DNA of 34,393 nt from Betaproteobacteria bacterium (GTDB lineage Bacteria; Pseudomonadota; Gammaproteobacteria; Burkholderiales; SG8-39), in contig VBCA01000055.1 of NCBI GenBank assembly GCA_005881575.1, positions 1 through 34,393 of the forward strand, in the 5' to 3' direction. A program made the translations under genes and the position numbers. Under the pieces are notes generated by a model. That model had not been told where the DNA came from and made no database searches. It was given only the letters and a program-made list of their open reading frames with translations. Of this stretch, positions 1 through 6,921 are shown piece after piece. Within the stretch, counting starts at the first letter, position 1; the number at the start of each line of letters is the position of its first letter.

Positions 1-9
1 TACTCCCGC
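1..9 (-). tRNA. Possible 5' end of tRNA-Gly, cut by window edge
   Basis: On the minus strand the last nine bases read GCGGGAGTA, which matches the usual first nine bases of proteobacterial tRNA-Gly(GCC). In many proteobacteria tRNA-Gly follows uvrC-pgsA, as glyW does in E. coli, so the position fits. Only the 5' acceptor strand and position 8-9 are visible. Neither the anticodon nor the cloverleaf can be checked, so this is an inference from context and a very short match. Confidence 0.4.
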
Positions 10-24
10 GGGCAAGGCGGAATC

Positions 25-627
25 TTACGGTTCGCTCCCCCTGCGGTCAAGCCGGCGGCGGTCTCCTTCCGCGCGCGGCGCGAGGGCGAGTTTAAGATAG
101 TAGAACATCGACACCAGGGTCAGTATCGCGGCGACGTAGATGAGCCAGGTGCCGACGCGTTGCGGGCTGAGCACGCCGATCCGGTCGTAATAGAGCAAAA
201 GCGGAACGGCGATCATCTGCGAGATCGTTTTGATCTTGCCGAGGAAGTTTACCGCGACGCTCTTCGACTGGCCGATCTTCGCCATCCATTCGCGCATCGC
301 CGACACGGCGATCTCGCGGCCGATGATCACCACGGCGATGATCGCGTCCACACGCTGAAGCCAGACCAGGACGATCAGCGCCGCGGCGATCATCAGCTTG
401 TCGGCGACCGGATCGAGGAACGCGCCGAACGCCGATGTCTGGTTCAGGCGCCGCGCCAGGTAACCGTCGAGCCAGTCCGTGATCGCGGCCGCGATGAACA
501 ACGAGGTCGCGATCAGGTTCTGATGCCGGCTCGAGAGCCAGATCTCGGGGACATAGAAGACCCCGATCACGAGCGGGATCGTCAGGATGCGGAGCCAGGT
601 GAGAAGGATGGGGACGTTAAGCGGCAT
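25..627 (-). CDS. pgsA: CDP-diacylglycerol--glycerol-3-phosphate 3-phosphatidyltransferase
   Basis: Makes phosphatidylglycerophosphate from CDP-diacylglycerol and glycerol-3-phosphate, the committed step to phosphatidylglycerol and cardiolipin, in the inner membrane. The CDP-alcohol phosphotransferase signature is complete: D51, D54-G55, A58-R59, G68, D72 and D76. Several hydrophobic segments surround it (about residues 7-25, 40-50, 78-92, 95-108, 160-180). The length of 200 aa is normal. The C-terminal tail is strongly charged and rich in Arg and Asp. The ATG lies inside the end of uvrC (11-nt overlap), so the two genes are probably translationally coupled. Confidence 0.97.
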   Translation of the reverse strand: MPLNVPILLTWLRILTIPLVIGVFYVPEIWLSSRHQNLIATSLFIAAAITDWLDGYLARRLNQTSAFGAFLDPVADKLMIAAALIVLVWLQRVDAIIAVVIIGREIAVSAMREWMAKIGQSKSVAVNFLGKIKTISQMIAVPLLLYYDRIGVLSPQRVGTWLIYVAAILTLVSMFYYLKLALAPRAEGDRRRLDRRGSEP

Positions 628-2476
628 GGAGCTCCCGGTAGATCTTTTCCGCGAGCTTTCGACTGATCCCCTCGACCTGCGTCAGGTCTTCGATGCTCGC
701 GCCCATGACGCCTTTCAGCCCGCCGAACCGCGTGAGCAGCTGCCTGCGGCGTTTGGCGCCTATCCCCGCAATGCCCTCCAGCGTCGACGTGGTGCGCCGC
801 TTGGAGCGTCGCGCCCGGTGCCCGGCGATGGCGAAACGATGCGCCTCGTCGCGAATCCGCTGGATCAGATGCAGTCCGGGGTGGTCCGGGGCAAGCGTCA
901 CCGCGCGCTCGCCGACCCACAACTCCTCGAGCCCGGGCTTTCTCTCCGGGCCCTTGGCGATGCCCACGAGCGCGATATCGGAGAGGCCGACCTCCGCGAG
1001 CGCTTCTTTCGCAGCGCTCACCTGTCCCTTGCCGCCGTCGATGAAAATCAGGTCGGGGGCGACGCCCTCGCCGCCCGCTATCCTGCCGTAGCGCCGCGAA
1101 AGCGCCTGCGCCAGAGCGCCGTAGTCGTCTCCCGGCCGTGCGCCTTCGATGTTGTAGCGACGGTATTCGCCCCGGCACATGTCCATGCGATCGTACACCA
1201 CGCAGGCCGCCACCGTGGCCTCGCCCATCGTGTGGCTCACATCGAAGCATTCGATGCGTTGCACGGTGTCGGGGAGGCCGAGCGCCTCGCGCAGCGCCGC
1301 GAGCCGCGTTTCCTGGGTGCCGTGCTCGGTGAGCTTCGACTTCAAGGCCTGAAGCGCGTTTTGCCGGGCCATCTCGAGCCAGGCGCGGCGCTCCGCAGTG
1401 GGACGCGTGTGAACGCGAACGCCGCGTTTCGCGTGATCGCTGAGCGTAGCTTCGAGCTCTTCCACGTCCAGCTCCTCGCCGACGACCAGGGCCGGCGGTA
1501 TCGGCCGCTCCAGGTAATGCTGCGCGATGAACGCCCCGAGCACTTCCTTGGCGTCGCGCTCCTCCGCATTCTGCGGAAAAAAGCTCCGGTCTCCGAGCTG
1601 CCTGCCGCCGCGCACCATCACCAGGTTGACGCAGGCGAATCCGTGCTCCAGGGCGACCGCGATGATATCGACATCGACATCCGCGCCCGTGTCGGCGTAC
1701 TGGCGCTGGCTCACCTTGGCGAGGGACTGGATTTGATCGCGGTAGATCGCCGCCTCCTCGTAGCGCCGCGCGTCGGAAGCCTGCTGCATGCGGGCCTCGA
1801 GCCTCTTGAGCGCGGTGTCGCTGCGTCCCTCGAGGTAGAGCTGCGCGCTCTTGACGTCCTCCGCGTAGGCAGCGGCGGTGATGTGTCCGACGCACGGCGC
1901 GGTGCAGCGCCTGATCTGGTAGAGAAGGCAGGGCCGCGAGCGGTTCTGGAAGACCGAGTCTTCGCAGGTGCGCAGCCGAAACACCCGCTGCAGCAGCTGG
2001 ATGCTCTCGCGCACCGCGCCCGCGTGCGGAAACGGACCGAAGTAGTGGTGGGCCTTGTCCATCGCCCCGCGGTGAAAGCCGAGACGCGGGAATTCCCCGC
2101 CGCTCACCATCAGGTAGGGATAGGACTTGTCGTCGCGGAACAGGATGTTGTAGCGGGGGCTGAGCGATTTGATGAGATTGTTCTCGAGGATCAGAGCCTC
2201 CGCTTCGGAGCGGGTGACCGTGATCTCGACCGCCGCGACCTGCGTCAGCATCATGGCGATGCGCGGGCCGTGCTGCGTCTTCTGGAAATACGACGAGACG
2301 CGCTTCTTCAGGTCCCCCGCCTTGCCGACGTAGAGAGCGTCCCCTTGCGCGCCGAGCATGCGGTACACGCCCGGCAAACCCGGCAAGGTGGCGAGCAAGG
2401 CCTGCGCGTCGAAAGTCGCCGCGGCCGGAGCGCTCCGTTTCGCTTCGGCTCGGAGCGCTTTGCTTGGGGGAGTCAT
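617..2476 (-). CDS. uvrC: UvrABC system protein C (excinuclease subunit)
   Basis: Nuclease subunit of nucleotide excision repair; it makes the 3' and 5' incisions around a lesion marked by UvrB. The N-terminal GIY-YIG domain begins near residue 34, with G-V-Y at 36-38, Y-V-G at 49-51 and catalytic Arg around 59. A UVR UvrB-binding helix pair lies near 205-235. The RNase H-like C-terminal nuclease includes the C-F-D-V-S-H motif. Tandem helix-hairpin-helix motifs (GIAGIG, VEGIS) close the protein. At 619 aa it is full length. The start overlaps the upstream glycosylase stop as ATGA, so both DNA-repair genes are in one operon with pgsA. Confidence 0.97.
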   Translation of the reverse strand: MTPPSKALRAEAKRSAPAAATFDAQALLATLPGLPGVYRMLGAQGDALYVGKAGDLKKRVSSYFQKTQHGPRIAMMLTQVAAVEITVTRSEAEALILENNLIKSLSPRYNILFRDDKSYPYLMVSGGEFPRLGFHRGAMDKAHHYFGPFPHAGAVRESIQLLQRVFRLRTCEDSVFQNRSRPCLLYQIRRCTAPCVGHITAAAYAEDVKSAQLYLEGRSDTALKRLEARMQQASDARRYEEAAIYRDQIQSLAKVSQRQYADTGADVDVDIIAVALEHGFACVNLVMVRGGRQLGDRSFFPQNAEERDAKEVLGAFIAQHYLERPIPPALVVGEELDVEELEATLSDHAKRGVRVHTRPTAERRAWLEMARQNALQALKSKLTEHGTQETRLAALREALGLPDTVQRIECFDVSHTMGEATVAACVVYDRMDMCRGEYRRYNIEGARPGDDYGALAQALSRRYGRIAGGEGVAPDLIFIDGGKGQVSAAKEALAEVGLSDIALVGIAKGPERKPGLEELWVGERAVTLAPDHPGLHLIQRIRDEAHRFAIAGHRARRSKRRTTSTLEGIAGIGAKRRRQLLTRFGGLKGVMGASIEDLTQVEGISRKLAEKIYRELHAA

Positions 2477-3135
2477 CGGGCGCCGCGGAGGAAAGTCGCG
2501 ATATCGCGAACCACCGCTTCGAACATCGCTGCAGTGAGCCGCTTCGTTTGCGTATTATAGCGGCTGCAGTGATAGCTATCGAAGAGCCGCGTCACGGGTG
2601 AACCCTCGCACAACTCGTGAACCGCGCGGTGCGCGAAGCGATGCCGCTCCGGGGCGAGCTCGAAGGCCATCAACACCGCCCGGTGCGCGATCGCGCCGAG
2701 CGCGAGGATCGCCCGCGGCCGCGCGGCGGCGATCTCCTCGGCAAGATACCGATTGCAGCGGCGCACTTCGTCGGGCTGAGGCTTGTTCTGCGGCGGAAGG
2801 CACTTCACCGCGTTCGTGACGCGGCAACCGATGAGCGCGAGGCCGTCCCGCGGATCGCTCGAGCCCTCGTGGCTGGCGAAGCCGTACCGATGCAGGGTCC
2901 GGTACAGCAGGACGCCGGCGTGGTCCCCGGTGAAAGGCCGGCCGGTGCGGTTCGCCCCATGGAGTCCCGGCGCGAGGCCCACCACCAGCAAGGCCGCGTG
3001 CGTCGGACCGAAGGGCGCGACGGGGCGCGCATGGTAGTCGGGATGTTCCTGCCTGACCCGATCGAGGTATGCGGCGAGCCGCGGGCAGTCGCGGCAGGCG
3101 GGATCGTATCCGGGCTGCAATTTCGACTTCGTCAC
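2473..3135 (-). CDS. Uracil-DNA glycosylase, family 5 (UdgB-like)
   Basis: Removes uracil, and in this family other deaminated bases, from DNA. Motif 1 reads GLAPG-LHGANRTGR-PFTGD, the family-5 (UDGb) signature rather than the family-4 GEAPG-E form. Motif 2 is S-Y-H-C-S-R-Y-N-T. Cysteine pairs near the N-terminus (C-R-D-C) and in C-R-V-T-N-A-V-K-C are the likely [4Fe-4S] ligands known in this family. The reading frame extends to an ATG at 3174, but the first 13 codons look non-coding and lie at the efp start. I prefer GTG at 3133-3135, giving 220 aa. The stop overlaps uvrC (ATGA). The gene is divergent from efp with almost no intergenic space. Confidence 0.9.
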   Translation of the reverse strand: MTKSKLQPGYDPACRDCPRLAAYLDRVRQEHPDYHARPVAPFGPTHAALLVVGLAPGLHGANRTGRPFTGDHAGVLLYRTLHRYGFASHEGSSDPRDGLALIGCRVTNAVKCLPPQNKPQPDEVRRCNRYLAEEIAAARPRAILALGAIAHRAVLMAFELAPERHRFAHRAVHELCEGSPVTRLFDSYHCSRYNTQTKRLTAAMFEAVVRDIATFLRGAR

Positions 3136-3151
3136 CGGAGTGTTATAGAAT
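3122..3151 (+). promoter_or_regulatory. Candidate sigma-70 promoter for efp
   Basis: TTCGAC at 3122-3127 and TAGAAT at 3146-3151 are separated by 18 nt, about 30 nt before the efp ATG. It overlaps the proposed GTG of the divergent glycosylase gene. The -10 is good and the -35 weak; prediction by eye only. Confidence 0.45.
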
Positions 3152-3181
3152 GCCGCGCCTTGCTTCCAGCGCATTCAAACC

Positions 3182-3748
3182 ATGGCCAAAGTTCTCGCCA
3201 CCGAAATCCGCATCGGTCATCTGCTCGAATGGGAAAAGCGGATCTGGCGCGTGATCAAATGCTACCACGTGCACGTCGGCGGGCGCGGCGGGGCCTTCAT
3301 GCAGGTCGAGATGAAGGACATCGAGAGCGGCACCAAGACCAACCAAAGGATCCGCACCGAGGACAAGGTCGAGCGCGCTTTCGTCGATCCGCGCGAGATG
3401 CAGTACCTCTACAACGACGGCACCGGCTATGTTTTCATGGACAAAGAGAATTACGAGCAGCTGACCCTGTCGGATGAAATGCTCGAAGGGCAGACCGGCT
3501 ACCTGCTGCCCAACACCGACGTGCAGGTGGTGTTCTACAACGACAAGCCGATCGGAGTCGAGCTGCCGCCTTCGGTCGTCCTAACCGTGACCGAGACCGA
3601 TCCCAACATCAGGAACGCGACGGTCACGACTTCGTTCAAACCCGCGAAGACCGAGACCGGCCTCATCGTGCAGGTCCCGCCCTTCGTCAACTCCGGCGAG
3701 AAAATCAAGGTCAACACCAACGACGGGGCGTACATCGAGCGGGTGTAG
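3182..3748 (+). CDS. efp: Translation elongation factor P
   Basis: Binds between the ribosomal P and E sites and relieves stalling at polyproline stretches. The three-domain architecture and length (188 aa) are standard. The conserved C-terminal block is present (V-P-P-F-V-N-S-G-E-K-I, then N-T-N-D-G-A-Y). The functional loop tip reads V-G-G-R-G-G-A-F with Arg35 where E. coli has the beta-lysylated Lys34 in P-G-K-G. Arginine at this site is known in EF-Ps rhamnosylated by EarP, but those usually have S-G-R-N. From memory the overall sequence is closer to alphaproteobacterial EF-P than to the usual betaproteobacterial type. No earP, epmA or epmB gene is in the window. Confidence 0.96.
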   Translation: MAKVLATEIRIGHLLEWEKRIWRVIKCYHVHVGGRGGAFMQVEMKDIESGTKTNQRIRTEDKVERAFVDPREMQYLYNDGTGYVFMDKENYEQLTLSDEMLEGQTGYLLPNTDVQVVFYNDKPIGVELPPSVVLTVTETDPNIRNATVTTSFKPAKTETGLIVQVPPFVNSGEKIKVNTNDGAYIERV

Positions 3749-3761
3749 GGCATTGACTTGT

Positions 3762-3797
3762 CCCCTCCTGCCAAGGAGGGGTGTCGCCGCAGGCGAC
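3762..3797. repeat. Two-hairpin REP-like element downstream of efp
   Basis: Two adjacent perfect inverted repeats. CCCCTCCT (3762-3769) pairs with AGGAGGGG (3774-3781) across a 4-nt loop. GTCGCC (3783-3788) pairs with GGCGAC (3792-3797) across GCA. It is followed by GGGTGGTT. This double-hairpin layout is familiar to me as a dispersed intergenic repeat in many proteobacteria. It lies between convergent ends and may also act as a bidirectional, U-tract-less terminator. Copy number cannot be tested here. Confidence 0.6.
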
Positions 3798-3807
3798 GGG
3801 TGGTTCG

Positions 3808-3879
3808 TCAATTCCGTGGAACCTTGAGGTGCTTCATCCGGGGCGTCCGCACGAACCAGATGGCAGGATTTTTCTTCAT
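3808..3879 (-). CDS. Possible 23-residue basic peptide, unknown function
   Basis: A short open frame starts with ATG at 3877-3879 and is preceded by GGGAG at 3887-3891 with 7-nt spacing, a good Shine-Dalgarno. It encodes 23 residues that are basic (four Lys, three Arg, one His, no acidic residue), beginning M-K-K-N-P-A-I-W-F. It lies 29 nt downstream of the NHL lipoprotein stop in the same direction, and its TGA is followed directly by the double hairpin. I do not recognise it. It could be a chance ORF; the SD and position are the only support. Confidence 0.3.
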   Translation of the reverse strand: MKKNPAIWFVRTPRMKHLKVPRN

Positions 3880-3908
3880 CGCGATTCTCCCGTGTTGACG
3901 ACGGCGGT

Positions 3909-5039
3909 TCAGCCGCCCTTCATGTGCTTCACCAGCTGCCTCGGGCCGACTTCCCCGCCGTACACGTTTCCTTTCGCATCCACGGCGACGCCCTCCGCCG
4001 CGCTGGTCCCCTTCATCTCGAGCGGATCGGGAATGCGGTAAATGACTTTGCCGTCTTTGAGGCTTCCGATCCGGATGCCTCTCTTCCATCCCGGGTGCGG
4101 CGCAACTCCGTTGGACTCGGAGTCGGCCACATAGATCATGTCGTTGCGCAGGGCTACGCCGCTCGGGCGGCCGAACTGCTTCCACTCCGCGATGAACGTG
4201 CCGTCCTGGTCGAGGATCTGGATGCGCATGTTTCCGCGGTCCGCGACGAAGAGCCGCCCCTGAGAATCCATCGCGATATCGTGAGGGGTGCGGAATTCCA
4301 CCGGCCCCGATCCCCATTTGCCGAAGGACCTGATGAACTTGCCGTTCTTCGTAAATTTCGAGATTCGCGCCACGGTATCCTGCGTCGCCTTCTCCCCCTG
4401 CCCCGAATGCCCCTCAGAAACGAAGATGTCCCCGTTCGCCGCCACCACCACGCTGCACGGTTCAGTCAAGGCGTCCGGCGGATTTCCGGCGACCCCCGCT
4501 CGCCCGAGCGTGAGCAACACGTTTCCTTCAGGACTGAATTTCACGACCGTGTGGCCCTTACCTCTTGCTTCCGGACTCTTCTTCAACTCCCGTTCGTTCG
4601 CGCCCCGCATGTCGACGACCCACACGTTGCCGTCCCGGTCCACGTACATCTTGTGCGGGAAAATGAACATCCCTGAGCCGAAACTCCTCAGGAGATTTCC
4701 GGACGAATCGAATTTGAGCACCGGCGGCAGCGAAGAACCCGCGCAGCTGTCGTACTGGAACGGCGACGCTCCTGGCGGAACGTCCGGGTTCGCGCTGCAG
4801 CGGTCCGCCACCCAGACCGATTCGCCGTCGTTGTCGATCGCGACCCCGTTCAGCGCTCCCCACTTCCTTCCTTCGGGAAGATTTCCCCACGGCGCGATGG
4901 TCTGGTACGGATTGGGCAGGTCATTGGTTGCATGGGCGTCAGCGACGGATTGGTACGGTTCCGTAGTAGCGCACGCAGCGAACAGCGTGATCGCGGCAAT
5001 CGTCACGATCGCCAACCACCTCAATCGATGTGATGTCAT
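3909..5039 (-). CDS. NHL-repeat beta-propeller lipoprotein (amidating-lyase-like family)
   Basis: Probable exported lipoprotein of 376 aa. A signal peptide runs over about residues 5-22, followed by a lipobox-like L-F-A-A-C with Cys23. The rest is a six-bladed NHL propeller: repeated units such as L-N-G-V-A-I-D-N-D-G-E-S-V-W-V-A-D, F-P-H-K-M-Y-V-D-R-D-G-N-V-W-V-V-D and T-P-H-D-I-A-M-D-S-Q-G-R-L-F-V-A-D are clear. This pattern resembles proteins annotated as peptidyl-alpha-hydroxyglycine alpha-amidating-lyase family, but catalytic activity cannot be inferred and a binding role is equally possible. GGGAG precedes the ATG by 6 nt. Neighbours are a broken desaturase upstream and a possible small peptide downstream. 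It lies outside the conserved operons and looks like accessory DNA. Confidence 0.85.
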   Translation of the reverse strand: MTSHRLRWLAIVTIAAITLFAACATTEPYQSVADAHATNDLPNPYQTIAPWGNLPEGRKWGALNGVAIDNDGESVWVADRCSANPDVPPGASPFQYDSCAGSSLPPVLKFDSSGNLLRSFGSGMFIFPHKMYVDRDGNVWVVDMRGANERELKKSPEARGKGHTVVKFSPEGNVLLTLGRAGVAGNPPDALTEPCSVVVAANGDIFVSEGHSGQGEKATQDTVARISKFTKNGKFIRSFGKWGSGPVEFRTPHDIAMDSQGRLFVADRGNMRIQILDQDGTFIAEWKQFGRPSGVALRNDMIYVADSESNGVAPHPGWKRGIRIGSLKDGKVIYRIPDPLEMKGTSAAEGVAVDAKGNVYGGEVGPRQLVKHMKGG

Positions 5040-5059
5040 TGGGCCGCTCCCTGCACGTA

Positions 5060-5087
5060 ATTCTATGGGAACGTTGGCGCTTGAAAA
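5060..5087 (-). promoter_or_regulatory. Candidate promoter of the NHL lipoprotein gene
   Basis: On the minus strand TTTTCA and TAGAAT are separated by 16 nt, with the -10 about 20 nt upstream of the ATG. The -35 lies inside the strong palindrome at 5073-5096, which would make that palindrome a plausible operator. Prediction by eye. Confidence 0.35.
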
Positions 5088-5096
5088 AGCGCCAAC
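5073..5096. promoter_or_regulatory. Perfect 10-bp-stem palindrome with 4-nt loop
   Basis: GTTGGCGCTT at 5073-5082 and AAGCGCCAAC at 5087-5096 are exact reverse complements around GAAA. It begins 3 nt after the stop of the broken desaturase frame and 34 nt upstream of the NHL gene. No T-run follows on either strand, so it is not a typical intrinsic terminator. Operator, mRNA-stabilising hairpin or weak terminator are all possible. Confidence 0.6.
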
Positions 5097-5099
5097 AGC

Positions 5100-5947
5100 C
5101 TACGTTGAACGGCGCGGGCGAGCAGGCGTCCAGGGCGCGGTAGGCAAGCCTACCGATCGCCATGCCCGCCGCGTCGACTCGGCGAGGTCGAAAAGAAGGC
5201 CGCGGGTGTTTTGATAGTTGTCCTCGACACCCACCTCTTCGTTGATCACGTCACCCTTGTAGTAAGTCCCGAACATCCAATCCCATACGGGGAAAAGGAA
5301 ACCCAAGTTCTTGTCCTTGTGCTCGGGCAGCGCGGAGTGATGGATACGATGCCCTATCGGAGAATAGAGCACGTACTTGCCGAACCAGCCCCACCGCCAC
5401 GGGAGCATCGAGTGCGTAAGGCCCGCATGGGCGCCAAACAGAACCAGAACGAACAAGGACTCGCCCATCGTACGAAGGCGTGGCGGCCGCGGTGCACCCA
5501 GTAGGCTATGAAATCAAACGCGATGACGTACGCGGCGCCCTGTAAGACCGGGTCTTTAATCTTCGTCAGCACATGGAAACCCGCATACTTCATGGCGAGT
5601 TGGTTGCTGTAGGAGGTAAGGCCTAGGGACGCGACGGCGACGACGAGCGATTGCAGGCCGAAGATTCTGACCAGAAACCAGACGATGTCGGCCCAAGTGG
5701 ATTTTGTCGGGTGCAGCAGCCGGTAGAGGCTGCTCTTTGCGTAGCCCAGGACGATGATCTCCGCGGCGATGACCAGAGCCATCCCCGCCAGGACCGTGAG
5801 CGAATCGACAGAAAGCGGGGCGCGGGCGATGGCCAGCAACCGTCCAGATACCAGACCTGCAGCGCGTTCGCACCAGCTTGCGGTTTCGCAGAGGCTGACG
5901 ACAGAGATGCTCACGAATTCGAATGTACCACCTTCTTTTGGCGGCAT
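5100..5947 (-). pseudogene. Broken fatty acid hydroxylase / sterol desaturase (PF04116-like)
   Basis: Two overlapping minus-strand frames carry the two halves of one membrane di-iron hydroxylase. The upstream frame (5947 down to about 5469) has hydrophobic helices and the first histidine box in F-D-F-I-A-Y-W-V-H-R-G-R-H. The downstream frame (5468 to 5100) has G-A-H-A-G-L-T-H-S, P-I-G-H-R-I-H-H-S and V-W-D-W-M-F-G-T-Y. Intact relatives have roughly 60-70 residues between these parts, including the central H-x-x-H-H box. Here the frame changes at about 5468 and that block is absent. A single-base sequencing error would not explain the missing block, so deletion plus frameshift is the better reading. 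A functional product is unlikely. Confidence 0.8.
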
Positions 5948-6006
5948 ATCCCACCGGGCCCTCTGCCGATCGGCCTACGCCTCAGGGGCAGAGAGTTCGA
6001 CTCTCC

Positions 6007-6912
6007 CTACACCACGTGATCCGGCGCCAGCTCGCACGGATGCGCGCCGGTCTCGATTTGGATGGTCGCGTGGTGCACGTGATAGCGCGCGCGCAGCTCC
6101 TTGCACACTTCCGCCATGAAAGCGTCGCCGGGATGCCCGCCGGGGATGACGAGGTGCACGGTGAGCGCGGTCTCGGTCGTGCTCATCGCCCAGATGTGCA
6201 GGTCATGCACCTCGGCGACGCCCGCGAGCAGCGAGAGGTAGGTGCGCACGACGCGCGGATCGATGTGCTCCGGGACCGCGTTCAGCGCGAGCGCCACCGA
6301 ATCGCGCAACAGGCCCCAGGTGCTCCACACGATGGCGACCGCGATGACGAGACCGGTCGCCGGGTCGAGCCACAGCCAGCCGGTGAAGAGGATCCCGATT
6401 CCAGCGACGACGACGCCGAGCGAGACCGCCGCGTCGGCCGCTAGGTGCAGGAACGCGCCGCGCATGTTGACGTCGTGCCGCCGGTCGCGCGCGAATAGCA
6501 TCGCGCTCGCCCCGTTGATCAGGATGCCGACAAGCGCCACCCAGATCACCGTTTCGCCGGCGACGGCCAGCGGCGCGGCCAAGCGATTGATCGCCTCCCA
6601 GGCGATTCCGCCGGTCACGACGAGGAGGAGCGCCGCGTTCAGCAGCGCGACCAGGATCGACGAGCTGCGCAGGCCGTAAGTAAAACGCTCCGAAGGCCCG
6701 CGCTTCGCCAATGTGCTCGCGCCCCAAGCGAGCGTCAGCGCGAGCACGTCGGAGAGATTGTGCCCGGCGTCGGCGAGCAGCGCCATGGAGTGCGCGAGCA
6801 CGCCGTACACCGCCTCGACCAGCACGAACGCGAGATTCAGGCCGATTCCCAGCGCGAAGGCCCGGCCGGCATTTCGCGGACCGTGCGCGCCGTGATCGTG
6901 GTCGTGTGTCAC
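6007..6912 (-). CDS. Cation diffusion facilitator (CzcD/ZitB-type Zn efflux)
   Basis: Inner-membrane proton-coupled exporter of Zn(II) or related divalent metals, 301 aa. The N-terminus is His/Asp rich (H-D-H-D-H-G-A-H). Two transport-site motifs are visible: D48 with H51-N-L-S-D55 in TM2, and H156-L-A-A-D160 in TM5, the HxxxD pairs of Zn-transporting CDF members. Six hydrophobic helices precede a cytoplasmic C-terminal domain (about 205-290) with V-H-D-L-H-I-W. The start is GTG at 6910-6912, only 9 nt after the nagZ stop, so it is probably the last gene of the lepA-nagZ operon. The exact metal cannot be read from sequence. Confidence 0.93.
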   Translation of the reverse strand: MTHDHDHGAHGPRNAGRAFALGIGLNLAFVLVEAVYGVLAHSMALLADAGHNLSDVLALTLAWGASTLAKRGPSERFTYGLRSSSILVALLNAALLLVVTGGIAWEAINRLAAPLAVAGETVIWVALVGILINGASAMLFARDRRHDVNMRGAFLHLAADAAVSLGVVVAGIGILFTGWLWLDPATGLVIAVAIVWSTWGLLRDSVALALNAVPEHIDPRVVRTYLSLLAGVAEVHDLHIWAMSTTETALTVHLVIPGGHPGDAFMAEVCKELRARYHVHHATIQIETGAHPCELAPDHVV

Positions 6913-6921
6913 TCTCGAATT

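Noticed and set aside
587-2560. 657-codon plus-strand open frame
   Set aside because: Antisense shadow of uvrC in high-GC DNA; Arg/Ala-rich composition and no recognisable domain.
5984-6014. T-arm-like segment (GAGAG-TTCGA-CTCTC followed by a CACCA-like end) suggesting a tRNA 3' half
   Set aside because: No matching acceptor strand, D-arm or anticodon arm is found upstream, and the distance from the T-loop to the CCA-like end is about 4 nt too short. It overlaps the stop of the cation-efflux gene. Probably a small hairpin by chance, or at most a tRNA scar.
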